This document shows, one piece after another, positions 16,842 through 25,761 of a stretch of 64,000 bases of DNA (position 1 is its first letter; every line of letters begins with the position of its first letter). Below the pieces are notes generated by a model that did not search any database, had not been told where the DNA came from, and saw nothing but the letters and a program-made list of their open reading frames with translations. Made by a program: the position numbers and the translations under genes. This stretch comes from Pseudomonas sp. Irchel 3E20 (lineage in GTDB: Bacteria > Pseudomonadota > Gammaproteobacteria > Pseudomonadales > Pseudomonadaceae), in NCBI RefSeq assembly GCF_900187645.1, contig NZ_FYEE01000015.1:32935-96934 (forward strand). Reading direction: 5' to 3'.

Positions 16842-18086
16842 GTGTCGCGTAGACGCGTCGTAGTCACCGGTATGGGTATGTTGTCGCCATTGGGCACGGA
16901 TGTTTCGAGCAGTTGGCAAGGCATTCTGGCCAGCCGCAGTGGCATTGGTCCGATCGAACACACGGACCTTTCTGCCTATTCCACCCGTTTTGGCGGCTCG
17001 GTAAAGAACTTCGATGTCGAGCAATACCTGTCGGCCAAGGAAGCGCGCAAGCTCGACCTGTTCATCCAGTATGGCCTGGCCGCTGGTTTCCAGGCAGTCA
17101 ACCATGCGGGCCTGGAAGTTACCGACGCCAACCGCGAGCGCATTGGCGTGGCCATGGGCTCGGGTATTGGCGGCCTGACTAATATCGAAGAAACCAGCCG
17201 CACCCTGCATGAGCAGGGGCCGCGCCGGATCTCTCCTTTCTTCGTGCCTGGCTCGATCATCAATATGATCTCCGGTTTCCTGTCCATCCACTTGGGCACT
17301 CAGGGGCCGAACTACGCTATTTCCACGGCTTGCACCACAGGTACGCATTGCATCGGTATGGCTGCACGCAACATCGCCTACGGTGAAGCGGATGTGATGA
17401 TCGCCGGCGGCGCTGAGATGGCGGCCTGTGGCTTGGGCATGGGCGGTTTTGGCGCGGCGCGTGCCTTGTCGACCCGCAATGACGAGCCAGCCCGCGCGAG
17501 CCGCCCTTGGGACAAGGGTCGTGATGGCTTTGTCCTATCCGATGGCGCCGGTGCGCTGGTACTCGAAGAGCTGGAGCACGCCAAGGCGCGTGGCGCGACC
17601 ATTTATGCCGAGTTGATTGGCTTTGGCATGAGCGGCGACGCGTACCACATGACGTCGCCTTCGGCCGATGGCGCGGGCGCCGCGCGCTGCATGAGCAATG
17701 CACTGCGCGATGCCGGGATTGCCCCGCAAGACGTGGACTATATCAACGCCCACGGCACCTCCACCTCGGCGGGTGACCTGGCGGAAGTGCAGGCGATCAA
17801 GTCGGTGTTCGGCGAGCACGCCTACAAACTGGCGGTCAGCTCGACCAAGTCCATGACCGGCCATTTGCTTGGTGCCGCGGGCGCGATCGAGGCGATCTTC
17901 AGTGTGAAGGCGATCAACGACCAGATCGCGCCGCCCACCATCAACCTGGACGAACCGGACGAAGGTTGCGACCTCGACTTCGTGCCCCACGAAGCGCGGC
18001 GCATGCCCATTGATGTGGTGTTGTCCAACTCGTTCGGCTTTGGCGGCACTAATGGCTCCCTGGTGTTCCGCCGGTTCGTTGATTGA
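16842..18086 (+). CDS. fabF: 3-oxoacyl-ACP synthase II
   Basis: FabF condenses malonyl-ACP with acyl-ACP and governs temperature-dependent unsaturated chain elongation. The 414-residue protein has the active-site cysteine in STACTTGTHC (Cys164) and the two catalytic histidines in NAHGTST and SMTGHLLGAAG. It starts at GTG, six bases after the strong AGGAGAG. The stop overlaps the pabC ATG (TGATG). Confidence 0.97.
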   Translation: MSRRRVVVTGMGMLSPLGTDVSSSWQGILASRSGIGPIEHTDLSAYSTRFGGSVKNFDVEQYLSAKEARKLDLFIQYGLAAGFQAVNHAGLEVTDANRERIGVAMGSGIGGLTNIEETSRTLHEQGPRRISPFFVPGSIINMISGFLSIHLGTQGPNYAISTACTTGTHCIGMAARNIAYGEADVMIAGGAEMAACGLGMGGFGAARALSTRNDEPARASRPWDKGRDGFVLSDGAGALVLEELEHAKARGATIYAELIGFGMSGDAYHMTSPSADGAGAARCMSNALRDAGIAPQDVDYINAHGTSTSAGDLAEVQAIKSVFGEHAYKLAVSSTKSMTGHLLGAAGAIEAIFSVKAINDQIAPPTINLDEPDEGCDLDFVPHEARRMPIDVVLSNSFGFGGTNGSLVFRRFVD

Positions 18087-18901
18087 TGCACAGCTGGGTT
18101 GACGGTCAGCCCGAAAGCGCTCTGCCACTCAAGGATCGTGGCCTGGCCTACGGCGACGGGTTGTTTGAAACCGTCGCCGTCAAGGGCGGTCGGCCCGTGT
18201 TGCTGGAGCGGCACTTGCTGCGGTTGGCCGAAGGCTGTTCACGCCTGGGCATCAACGCCGATGCGGCGCTGATTCGCAGTGAACTGCTGGCCTACGCGGC
18301 GGCGCTGGGGGAGGGCGTGCTCAAGCTGATCCTCACCCGCGGCGATAGCCTGCGCGGTTATGCCGCGCAGCTCGGCGCCCAGCCTCGGCGGATCCTGCAA
18401 GGCAACCCGCCCGCCGTCTATCCCTCAGCTCACGCGCAGCACGGCGTGCGCCTATTCCCCTGTACCACCCGGTTGGCCGAGCAACCCTTGCTCGCCGGCC
18501 TCAAGCACCTCAATCGCCTCGAACAAGTCATCGCCCGCGCCGAATGGCAGGACGCCGAGCACGCCGAAGGCCTGATGCTCGACACCTCGGGTCGTCTGAT
18601 CGAAGGGGTGTTCAGCAATCTGTTCCTGGTACGTGATGCTGTGCTGTTGACGCCGGACCTGAGCCGTTGCGGCGTGGCCGGTGTGATGCGCGCCGAGTTA
18701 CTGTTCCAAGCCGAGTCCCTGGGCATCGCCGTGCAGGTCGCGGACTTGGGGCTAGAGCACTTGCAGCGGGCCGACGAAGTCTTTGTGTGCAATAGCGTGT
18801 ATGGCGTCTGGCCTGTGCGCGCTTATGCAGCGCTGAGCTGGCCGGTTGGCCCGCTCACCCGTAAACTGCAGAGCATTGCCCGCGCGCTACTGGATGTTTG
18901 A
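18086..18901 (+). CDS. pabC: Aminodeoxychorismate lyase
   Basis: PabC releases pyruvate from 4-amino-4-deoxychorismate to give p-aminobenzoate for folate. The 271-residue fold-type IV PLP protein has the YGDGLFET segment near the N-terminus, the cofactor lysine in LKHLNRLEQ (about residue 140) and the EGVFSNLFLV loop. ATG 18086 overlaps the fabF stop; an in-frame TTG one codon earlier is less likely. It forms one run with mltG, tmk and holB. Confidence 0.93.
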   Translation: MHSWVDGQPESALPLKDRGLAYGDGLFETVAVKGGRPVLLERHLLRLAEGCSRLGINADAALIRSELLAYAAALGEGVLKLILTRGDSLRGYAAQLGAQPRRILQGNPPAVYPSAHAQHGVRLFPCTTRLAEQPLLAGLKHLNRLEQVIARAEWQDAEHAEGLMLDTSGRLIEGVFSNLFLVRDAVLLTPDLSRCGVAGVMRAELLFQAESLGIAVQVADLGLEHLQRADEVFVCNSVYGVWPVRAYAALSWPVGPLTRKLQSIARALLDV

Positions 18902-18904
18902 TTC

Positions 18905-20029
18905 GTGAGACGTAAATTTTTGCTGCTGCTGGAAACCGGACTGGTTCTGGCAGGCTTGCTGCTGGGCGCTTCTGCCTGGAAGCTGTATTCGGCACTGGAG
19001 CAGCCGCTGAACCTGGCTACCGAAGAACTGCTGGAAGTCCCGGCCGGTTCGACCCCCACGGGAACCTTCAATCGCCTGCAAGCCGATGGCGTGCTTGAGG
19101 ATGCTTTCTGGCTGCGCCTGTACTGGCGTTTTAACCTTGCTGGCCAGCCTTTGCACAGCGGTGAGTACCGCATGCTGCCGGGCATGACCGCCCAGGGCTT
19201 GATTGGCCTGTGGCAGCGCGGCGAAGTGGTGCAATACAGCCTGACCCTGGTTGAGGGTTGGAACTTCCGCCAGGTGCGCTCCGCCCTGAGCAAGAACGAC
19301 AAGTTGGAACAGACCCTGGCGGGGCTGAGCGACAGCGAAGTGATGGAAAAACTGGGCCATGGCGGCGTGTTCCCCGAGGGGCGGTTCTTTCCCGACACCT
19401 ATAGTTTCGTGCGCGGCATGAGCGATGCCGAGTTGCTGAAAAAAGCCTACGAGCGTCTTGAGGAGGTGCTGGCCAAGGAGTGGAGCCGGCGCGCTGCCGA
19501 CTTGCCCTACACCCAGCCCTATCAGGCGCTGATTATGGCCTCGCTGGTGGAGAAGGAAACCGGTGTGCCCCAGGAGCGCGGGCAGATTGCCGGGGTGTTC
19601 GTGCGCCGCATGCGCACCGGCATGATGCTGCAAACCGACCCGACGGTGATCTACGGCCTCGGCGAGCGCTACAACGGCAAGCTGACCCGCTCCCACCTGC
19701 GCGAACCAACGCCGTACAACACTTACACCAACTTCGGGTTGCCGCCGACGCCCATTGCTATGGTCGGGCGCGAAGCAATCAACGCCGCGCTCAACCCGGT
19801 TGCTGGCAGCAGCCTGTACTTTGTCGCCCGTGGCGATGGCAGCCATGTGTTCTCCGACGACCTGGATGCGCACAACGCCGCCGTGCGCGAGTATCAGCTC
19901 AAGCGTCGTGCCGACTACCGCTCCAGTCCGGCGCCACTGCAGGTGCCGCAGGCTGCTCCTGAAGACGTCGTGCCGCCCCAGGATGATGAGCCCGCGCTGG
20001 ACGCCAACCCGCCGCAAAGCCCGCAATGA
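18905..20029 (+). CDS. mltG: Endolytic peptidoglycan transglycosylase MltG (YceG)
   Basis: MltG is an inner-membrane lytic transglycosylase that terminates nascent glycan strands. The 374-residue protein has an N-terminal membrane segment (about residues 5-24), a LysM-like region, and the catalytic glutamate in ASLVEKETG (near residue 216), followed by the family motif LQTDPTVIYG. The start is GTG three bases after the pabC stop. The last 40 residues are Pro/Ala/Asp-rich and probably disordered. Confidence 0.94.
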   Translation: MRRKFLLLLETGLVLAGLLLGASAWKLYSALEQPLNLATEELLEVPAGSTPTGTFNRLQADGVLEDAFWLRLYWRFNLAGQPLHSGEYRMLPGMTAQGLIGLWQRGEVVQYSLTLVEGWNFRQVRSALSKNDKLEQTLAGLSDSEVMEKLGHGGVFPEGRFFPDTYSFVRGMSDAELLKKAYERLEEVLAKEWSRRAADLPYTQPYQALIMASLVEKETGVPQERGQIAGVFVRRMRTGMMLQTDPTVIYGLGERYNGKLTRSHLREPTPYNTYTNFGLPPTPIAMVGREAINAALNPVAGSSLYFVARGDGSHVFSDDLDAHNAAVREYQLKRRADYRSSPAPLQVPQAAPEDVVPPQDDEPALDANPPQSPQ

Positions 20030-20048
20030 CATTGATTAAGGACTGCCC

Positions 20049-20681
20049 GTGACTGGTTTGTTTATCACGCTGGAAGGCCCGGAAGGCGCCGGCAAAAGCA
20101 CCAACCGCGAATACCTGGCCGAGCGCCTGCGCGCCGCCGGCATTGAAGTGTTACTGACCCGCGAACCGGGCGGCACACCACTGGCCGAACGCATCCGCGA
20201 GGTGCTGCTGGCGCCCATCGATGAAGTGATGAACCCGGACACCGAGCTGCTGCTGGTGTTCGCCGCACGGGCCCAGCACTTGGCACAAGTGATCCGCCCG
20301 GCGCTGGCACGGGGCGCGGTGGTGCTGTGTGATCGCTTTACCGACTCCACTTACGCCTATCAAGGCGGCGGCCGCGGTTTGTCCGTGGAGCGTATCGCGG
20401 CGCTGGAAACGTTCGTTCAGGGCGATCTGCGCCCGGACCTGACGCTGGTGTTCGACCTGCCGGTGGAAATCGGCATGGCCCGGGCCAGCGCCCGTGGGCG
20501 GCTGGACCGCTTCGAGCTGGAAGATCGGCTGTTTTTCGACGCGGTTCGCAGCGCGTTCCTCGCCCGAGCCAAGGCGGACCCGGCGCGCTACCTGCTGGTG
20601 GACGCCGCTCAACCCCTGGCGCAGGTTCAACGTGCGCTGGATGCCCTGGTGCCGACCCTGCTGGAGCGTCATCGTGGCTGA
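20049..20681 (+). CDS. tmk: Thymidylate kinase
   Basis: Tmk phosphorylates dTMP to dTDP. The 210-residue protein has the P-loop EGPEGAGKST (residues 8-17), the DR motif in LCDRFTDSTYAYQGGGRG that binds dTMP, and a lid region typical of the Gram-negative enzyme. It starts at GTG and its 3' end overlaps holB by eight bases. Confidence 0.96.
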   Translation: MTGLFITLEGPEGAGKSTNREYLAERLRAAGIEVLLTREPGGTPLAERIREVLLAPIDEVMNPDTELLLVFAARAQHLAQVIRPALARGAVVLCDRFTDSTYAYQGGGRGLSVERIAALETFVQGDLRPDLTLVFDLPVEIGMARASARGRLDRFELEDRLFFDAVRSAFLARAKADPARYLLVDAAQPLAQVQRALDALVPTLLERHRG

Positions 20682-21660
20682 AGCCTATCCGTGGCAGGAC
20701 AGCCTCTGGCAGCAATTGGCCGGCCGCAGCCAGCACGCCCACGCTTATTTGCTGCATGGCCCCATGGGTATCGGCAAGCGCGCCCTGGCCGAACGCCTGA
20801 TGGCCAGCCTGTTGTGCCAACGACCCGAGGGGCTGGAGGCTTGCGGCCAGTGCAAATCCTGCCTGCTGCTCAAGGCCGGTAGCCATCCGGACAACTACAT
20901 TCTGGAGCCGGAAGAGGCGGACAAGGCGATCAAGGTCGATCAGGTCCGTGACCTGGTGAGTTTCGTGGTGCAGACCGCGCAAATGGGCGGGCGCAAAGTG
21001 GTGTTGATCGAGCCGGTGGAGGCGATGAACCACAACGCAGCCAACGCTTTGCTCAAAAGCCTCGAAGAACCCTCCGGCGACACGGTGCTGCTGCTGGTCA
21101 GCCACCAGCCAAGCCGCTTGCTGCCCACGGTCAAGAGCCGCTGCGTGCAGCAGGCGTGCCCGTTGCCGAGCCCAGCCATGAGCCTGCAATGGCTGGCCCA
21201 GGCGTTGCCCGACTGCACAACGGATGAGCGTGGTGAACTCCTGACCCTGGCCGCCGGCTCGCCGCTGTTGGCGGTCAACCTCCAGGCCCAGGGCGTGCGC
21301 GAGCAGCGGGCGTTGGTGGTTGAAGGGGTGAAGAAACTGCTCAAACAACAGCAATCGCCGACCCAATTGGCCGAGGGCTGGAATGCCATCCCGTTGTTAC
21401 TGCTGTTCGACTGGTTCTGCGACTGGTCGAGCCTGATCCTGCGTTATCAACTGACCCACGACGAGGCTGGCCTGGGCCTGGCCGACATGCGCAAGGTGGT
21501 GCAGTACCTGGCGCAAAAGAGCCCGCAGGGCAAGGTCCTGGAGATCCAGGACTGGATCCTCGCCCAGCGCCAGAAAGTCCTGGGTAAGGCCAACCTCAAT
21601 CGGGTGTTGTTGCTCGAAGCCCTGTTGGTGCAATGGGTGGGGTTGCTCGGCCGCCGTTGA
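20674..21660 (+). CDS. holB: DNA polymerase III subunit delta-prime
   Basis: Delta-prime is a fixed subunit of the clamp loader. The 328-residue protein keeps a P-loop-like HGPMGIGKRALAERL (residues 28-42), the zinc module cysteines (CGQCKSC near 56-62 with an earlier cysteine) and the sensor segment KSLEEPSGDT. The frame is open upstream inside tmk, but GTG 20674 gives the normal length. Gene order tmk-holB is the usual coupled pair. Confidence 0.93.
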   Translation: MAEAYPWQDSLWQQLAGRSQHAHAYLLHGPMGIGKRALAERLMASLLCQRPEGLEACGQCKSCLLLKAGSHPDNYILEPEEADKAIKVDQVRDLVSFVVQTAQMGGRKVVLIEPVEAMNHNAANALLKSLEEPSGDTVLLLVSHQPSRLLPTVKSRCVQQACPLPSPAMSLQWLAQALPDCTTDERGELLTLAAGSPLLAVNLQAQGVREQRALVVEGVKKLLKQQQSPTQLAEGWNAIPLLLLFDWFCDWSSLILRYQLTHDEAGLGLADMRKVVQYLAQKSPQGKVLEIQDWILAQRQKVLGKANLNRVLLLEALLVQWVGLLGRR

Positions 21661-21662
21661 TC

Positions 21663-21685
21663 GGCGCCGCCCGCGGCGCTTTTTT
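21663..21685 (+). terminator. Probable terminator between holB and tatD
   Basis: A GC-only palindrome, GCGCCGC with GCGGCGC, is followed by six T. The loop is short, so the innermost pairs must open. In many pseudomonads a pilZ gene sits exactly here. Confidence 0.6.
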
Positions 21686-21712
21686 ATCCACAGAACCGAG
21701 TTGCGACTTTTT

Positions 21713-22501
21713 ATGCTTGTAGATTCCCACTGCCACCTCGACCGCCTCGACCTGGCTGCCCACGGCGGCTCCCTGGACGCAGCACTGGATGCTGCCCGCC
21801 AATGTGGCGTCGGGCATTTCCTGTGCATTGGCGTCAGTGTCGATAACGCGGCCGACGTCAAGGCACTGGCCGAGCGCTATGACGATGTCGATTGTTCGGT
21901 GGGTGTTCACCCGCTCGACGTTCAGCCCGGCGCCGCGCCGGCGCTGGACTGGCTGCTGCGTGAGCTCAACCACCCGCGTGTCGTGGCCATTGGCGAGACG
22001 GGCCTGGATTACCACTACGAACCTGAAGCCGCCGAGTTGCAGCAAGCCTCATTCCGCCTGCACCTGGAGGCCGCCCAGCAAACCGGCAAACCGGTGATCG
22101 TCCACACCCGTGGCGCGCGGGCCGACACCCTGGCCCTGCTGCGCGAAGCAGCGTTGCCCCAAGCGGGCGTGCTGCACTGCTTCACAGAAGACTGGGACAT
22201 GGCCAAAGCCGCGCTGGACCTGGGCTTCTACATCTCGCTGTCGGGGATTGTCACCTTCAAGAATGCCGAGGCCTTGCGCGATGTGGCGCGCCAGGTGCCG
22301 GCCGATCGCCTGCTGGTAGAGACCGACTCGCCTTACCTGGCCCCCATTCCGTACCGGGGCAAGCCCAACTTGCCGCAGTACGTGCGGGAAGTGGCGCAGT
22401 ATCTGGCGATGCTGCGCGGCCAGCCCTTTGATGCTTTTGCCCGCCAAACCAGCGAGAACTTCCAGCGGTTGTTCCCGCTGGCTCGGGTCAAGCCGTTCTA
22501 A
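21713..22501 (+). CDS. tatD: TatD family metal-dependent deoxyribonuclease
   Basis: The 262-residue TIM-barrel hydrolase opens with DSHCHLDRLD (metal ligands His6 and His8) and has GETGLDYHY, HTRGA, LHCF and ETDSPYLAP motifs. It is the YcfH/TatD3-type member normally downstream of holB and is expected to act as a 3'-5' exonuclease or in DNA-quality functions. ATG 21713 was chosen over the in-frame TTG 21701. Confidence 0.93.
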   Translation: MLVDSHCHLDRLDLAAHGGSLDAALDAARQCGVGHFLCIGVSVDNAADVKALAERYDDVDCSVGVHPLDVQPGAAPALDWLLRELNHPRVVAIGETGLDYHYEPEAAELQQASFRLHLEAAQQTGKPVIVHTRGARADTLALLREAALPQAGVLHCFTEDWDMAKAALDLGFYISLSGIVTFKNAEALRDVARQVPADRLLVETDSPYLAPIPYRGKPNLPQYVREVAQYLAMLRGQPFDAFARQTSENFQRLFPLARVKPF

Positions 22502-22515
22502 GGTAAATCGCGGGC

Positions 22516-22551
22516 AAAAAAAACCCGGGTTCTGGGGGGTGAATCCGGGTT
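22516..22551 (-). terminator. Terminator of the class V aminotransferase gene
   Basis: On the minus strand AACCCGG pairs with CCGGGTT and is followed by a run of eight T. It lies about 170 bases past the aminotransferase stop. Confidence 0.65.
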
Positions 22552-22723
22552 AAGACCATTAGGAGTAAAACAAAGGCACGCGGTCCGTTGGTACCTTCAT
22601 CGCCGCGACACTTGGGGGAGATGCCGCGTCGACAGCTCAAGTATTGATCACAATGGCGTTGCGTCCAGTTCGCGCTGGCTATTTCTTAAACAGATTTGGA
22701 ATACGCGCGCTTCGCTTGAGTTC

Positions 22724-23857
22724 TCATTGCCGCGCCAGGGTAGCGACAATCGCCAGAGTTTCGTCGATTACGCGCTTTTCTGTATAGAAATGCGGGGAAA
22801 AACGCACACCCTCACCACGGGGGATGCACACCACCTGTTGCGCCATCAACTGCCGCCATAGCTGCTGATTATCGATGCCATCGATACTGAACGAGAAAAT
22901 CCCGCCCCGACGCGCCGGATTCAGCGGGCTGTGCAAGCGCACCCCGGGAATGGCGCTCAAACCGTCTTGCAACCACTGCACCCGTTCGGCGATTAACCGG
23001 GCGACTTCTTCCATGCCCACGTCTTCAAGCAGCGACAGGCTGGCCTCCAGCGCCATGGCCCCGAGCATATTGGGGCTGCCGCATTCAAAGCGCCGGGCGC
23101 TTTTTGCCGGCTCCCACGCGGTGCGGCTATAGTCGCCCATATGTTCAAGCATGTGCCAGCCGAACTCGTGCAGCTTGAGTTGTTCACGCAACTCGGCGCG
23201 GCAATAGAACACCCCCAGGCCTTCCGGGCCGAGCATCCACTTGTGGCCGTCGGCCATGGCGAAGTCGCACTGATAGGCCTGCACATCGAAGGGTAGGGCG
23301 CCCAGTTGCTGGATCGCGTCAATGCAAAACAGCACGTTGCGCTGCTTGCAACCGGCCCCCAGGCGTCGCAGGTCCAGCAGCAGGCCGCTAGCGAACTGCA
23401 CGGCGCTGACCGACATCAGCCGCGTGCGCGGCCCGCAGGCCGCCAGCAGCGCGGCTTCCGGGTCATCGCCCTTGAGGCTGACTTGCACCACTTCCACCCC
23501 TTGCCCGGCCAGGGCTTCCCAGACGATGCGGTTGGAGGGGAATTCTTCGTCGCTGATGACGATCTGGTCGCCGTTTTTCCAGCTCAAACCGAAGGCTACG
23601 AAAGAGAGGGCTTCTGATGTATTTTTGACCAGCGCCACGTCATCCGTTGCCGGTGCGTTGAGCAGGCGGGCAAGGCGTTCGCGAAGGCGTTGTTCCAGTA
23701 CCATCCAGTCCGGATAGTCCCTGGCGCCGAGCAAAACGTTCTCCTGGGCGAAGCGGGTGACGGCTAATGCGGCGCGATTGGGCCAGGGCGCAACGGCCGC
23801 GTGGTTCAAATAACGCAGGCCGGGAGCCTGTACAAATTCATCAAGAAACGTAGTCAT
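22724..23857 (-). CDS. Class V aminotransferase / cysteine-desulfurase-like PLP enzyme
   Basis: The 377-residue fold-type I PLP enzyme opens with LRYLNHAAVAPWP and has the cofactor lysine in ADGHKWMLGPEG (Lys206). Segments SDEEFPSNR and KNTSEALSFV are typical of the SufS/isopenicillin-epimerase/kynureninase-like class. No clear sulfur-accepting active-site cysteine loop is visible near the C-terminus, so a cysteine desulfurase role is uncertain. It is divergent from a TetR regulator, 78 bases between starts, which may control it. The substrate is unknown. Confidence 0.82.
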   Translation of the reverse strand: MTTFLDEFVQAPGLRYLNHAAVAPWPNRAALAVTRFAQENVLLGARDYPDWMVLEQRLRERLARLLNAPATDDVALVKNTSEALSFVAFGLSWKNGDQIVISDEEFPSNRIVWEALAGQGVEVVQVSLKGDDPEAALLAACGPRTRLMSVSAVQFASGLLLDLRRLGAGCKQRNVLFCIDAIQQLGALPFDVQAYQCDFAMADGHKWMLGPEGLGVFYCRAELREQLKLHEFGWHMLEHMGDYSRTAWEPAKSARRFECGSPNMLGAMALEASLSLLEDVGMEEVARLIAERVQWLQDGLSAIPGVRLHSPLNPARRGGIFSFSIDGIDNQQLWRQLMAQQVVCIPRGEGVRFSPHFYTEKRVIDETLAIVATLARQ

Positions 23858-23935
23858 GGTCGGATGATCCGTGCAATTTGGCGCAAGTTAGGCATAATAC
23901 GCGGCTTCGATTTTGACCCCTACAGACCTTTTCTT

Positions 23936-24574
23936 ATGCACAAAGAACCTCGTAAGGTCCGTGAGTTTCGTCGCCGCGAGCAAGAAATTCTCGATACCGC
24001 GCTCAAGCTGTTCCTCGAACAAGGTGAAGACAGTGTCACCGTCGAGATGATCGCTGATGCCGTGGGTATCGGCAAAGGCACGATCTACAAGCACTTCAAG
24101 TCCAAGGCGGAGATCTACCTGCGCTTGATGCTCGATTACGAGCGCGACCTGAATGAGCTGCTGCACTCTGCCGATGTGGACAAGGATAAGGAAGCCCTGT
24201 CCCGGGCTTACTTTGAGTTCCGCATGCGCGACCCGCAGCGCTATCGCTTGTTCGATCGCCTGGAAGAGAAGGTGGTCAAGGGCAACCAGGTTCCGGAGAT
24301 GGTCGAAGAATTGCACAAGATCCGTGCTTCGAACTTCGAGCGCCTGACCCTGTTGATTAAGGGCCGCATCAGCGAGGGCAAGCTCGAAGACGTGCCGCCG
24401 TACTTCCACTATTGCGCGTCCTGGGCGCTGGTCCACGGCGCCGTGGCGCTGTACCACTCACCGTTCTGGAGCAATGTGCTGGAAGACCAGGAAGGCTTCT
24501 TCCAGTTCCTGATGGATATCGGTGTGCGCATGGGCAACAAGCGCAAGCGCGACACCGACGCCCCGGGCAGTTGA
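23936..24574 (+). CDS. TetR/AcrR family transcriptional regulator
   Basis: The 212-residue protein has an N-terminal helix-turn-helix (about 17-63) with TVEMIADAVGIGKGTIYKHFKSK and a ligand domain typical of the family. Its position after tatD matches a conserved regulator in P. aeruginosa. ATG 23936 was chosen because the upstream open frame overlaps the divergent gene and has no ribosome-binding site. The natural target is unknown; the divergent aminotransferase is a candidate. Confidence 0.88.
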   Translation: MHKEPRKVREFRRREQEILDTALKLFLEQGEDSVTVEMIADAVGIGKGTIYKHFKSKAEIYLRLMLDYERDLNELLHSADVDKDKEALSRAYFEFRMRDPQRYRLFDRLEEKVVKGNQVPEMVEELHKIRASNFERLTLLIKGRISEGKLEDVPPYFHYCASWALVHGAVALYHSPFWSNVLEDQEGFFQFLMDIGVRMGNKRKRDTDAPGS

Positions 24575-24655
24575 GCCATTCAAGTGCTTTATTGCGCCAT
24601 CATTGAGCTACGTGGCGCGAACCTCCCCAGCTTATACTCAGGCATGGGACTTGCT

Positions 24656-24681
24656 AAAACCTGATTTATAAGTCAGGTTTT
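24656..24681 (+). terminator. Hairpin with T run between tetR and moaA-like gene
   Basis: AAAACCTGA pairs with TCAGGTTTT around TTTATAAG. It can terminate the tetR transcript. A TATACT hexamer at 24633-24638 could start the moaA transcript upstream of it, which would place the hairpin in the moaA leader. Confidence 0.7.
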
Positions 24682-24715
24682 GCCGGTCCCGATTTTTCTT
24701 CCGCCGGAGTGCTTC

Positions 24716-25684
24716 ATGATCGTTGACCGTCAAGGCAGGCGTTTTCGCAATTTGCGTATCAGCCTGACTTCAGCCTGCAACTATGCCTGTACCTACTGCG
24801 TGCCCAACGGCAAGCGGCTGGTGGCTGCGCAGGATGAACTGTCGGCCGAGGCCATGGCCCGGGGCGTGGCGTACCTGATCGAGGCGGCAGGCATCGAGCG
24901 TTTGCGCATCACCGGCGGCGAACCACTGGTCAGCCCCAAGCTGGAAGCGTTCATGGCGGCCGTGGGGCAGATGGGCCTGGCGGACATCAGCCTGACTACC
25001 AATGGCCAGTTGCTGACGCGCAAGTTGCCCTCCCTGGTGCAGGCCGGCATCCGCCGCATCAACGTTTCCCTCGACACCCTCGACCCGCAAGCCTTCCGCG
25101 CCATCGCCCGGGGCGGCGACCTACCCACCGTGCTCGACGGTATGGCCCAGGCCAAGGCCGCCGGGATGAAGGTCAAGGTCAACATGGTGCCGTTGCGCGG
25201 GCAGAACCTGGACCAGGTGATGCCGCTGCTCGACTACTGCCTGGAGCGTGGCTACGAGTTGCGCTTCATCGAGTTGATGCGCATGGGCCACCTGGCCAGC
25301 GATGGCAACAGCTTCCTGCAGCAGTTCGTCAGCCTCCAGCAGTTGCTGGGCCTGATTGGCGAACGCTACGAATACTTGCAAGCCGACGCCCCGGTGGACG
25401 CCACTGCGGTGCGCTACGAAGTGCCGGGCCATGGCTTCTTCGGTGTGATTGCCAATGAAAGCGTGCCTTTTTGCCGGACCTGTTCGCGCTTGCGTCTGTC
25501 GTCCACCGGTTGGCTGCATGGCTGCCTGTCGTCGAGCAACCGCCACTACATCGGCGACTTGCTGGACAAACCGCGCCACCAGGCCCTGCCCGCGTTGCAG
25601 CGGCTGCTGATGAAAGCCCTGGACGACAAGCAGGAAGTGGCGTTCTCCGGCGGCGCGACGGTGATGAAGATCATTGGCGGCTGA
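24716..25684 (+). CDS. moaA: GTP 3',8-cyclase MoaA-like radical SAM enzyme
   Basis: MoaA converts GTP to 3',8-cyclo-7,8-dihydro-GTP, the first step of molybdenum cofactor synthesis. The 322-residue protein has the SAM-cluster cysteines in TSACNYACTYC (Cys21, 25, 28), GGEP near residue 65, a C-terminal cluster motif CRTC (near 252) with a third cysteine about 14 residues on, and the essential C-terminal Gly-Gly. ATG 24716 follows CCGGAGT. Pseudomonads often have more than one moaA copy, so this may be the paralogue. No other mo-cofactor gene lies nearby, although the Mo enzyme at 1070-3843 needs the product. Confidence 0.9.
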   Translation: MIVDRQGRRFRNLRISLTSACNYACTYCVPNGKRLVAAQDELSAEAMARGVAYLIEAAGIERLRITGGEPLVSPKLEAFMAAVGQMGLADISLTTNGQLLTRKLPSLVQAGIRRINVSLDTLDPQAFRAIARGGDLPTVLDGMAQAKAAGMKVKVNMVPLRGQNLDQVMPLLDYCLERGYELRFIELMRMGHLASDGNSFLQQFVSLQQLLGLIGERYEYLQADAPVDATAVRYEVPGHGFFGVIANESVPFCRTCSRLRLSSTGWLHGCLSSSNRHYIGDLLDKPRHQALPALQRLLMKALDDKQEVAFSGGATVMKIIGG

Positions 25685-25761
25685 GGCCCAGGCAGGCTGG
25701 CCCGGAAGCTGCATCTGGTGCCCATTCGCCGGTTTTCCGTCACCGGCCTCTGGAGGGTAGG

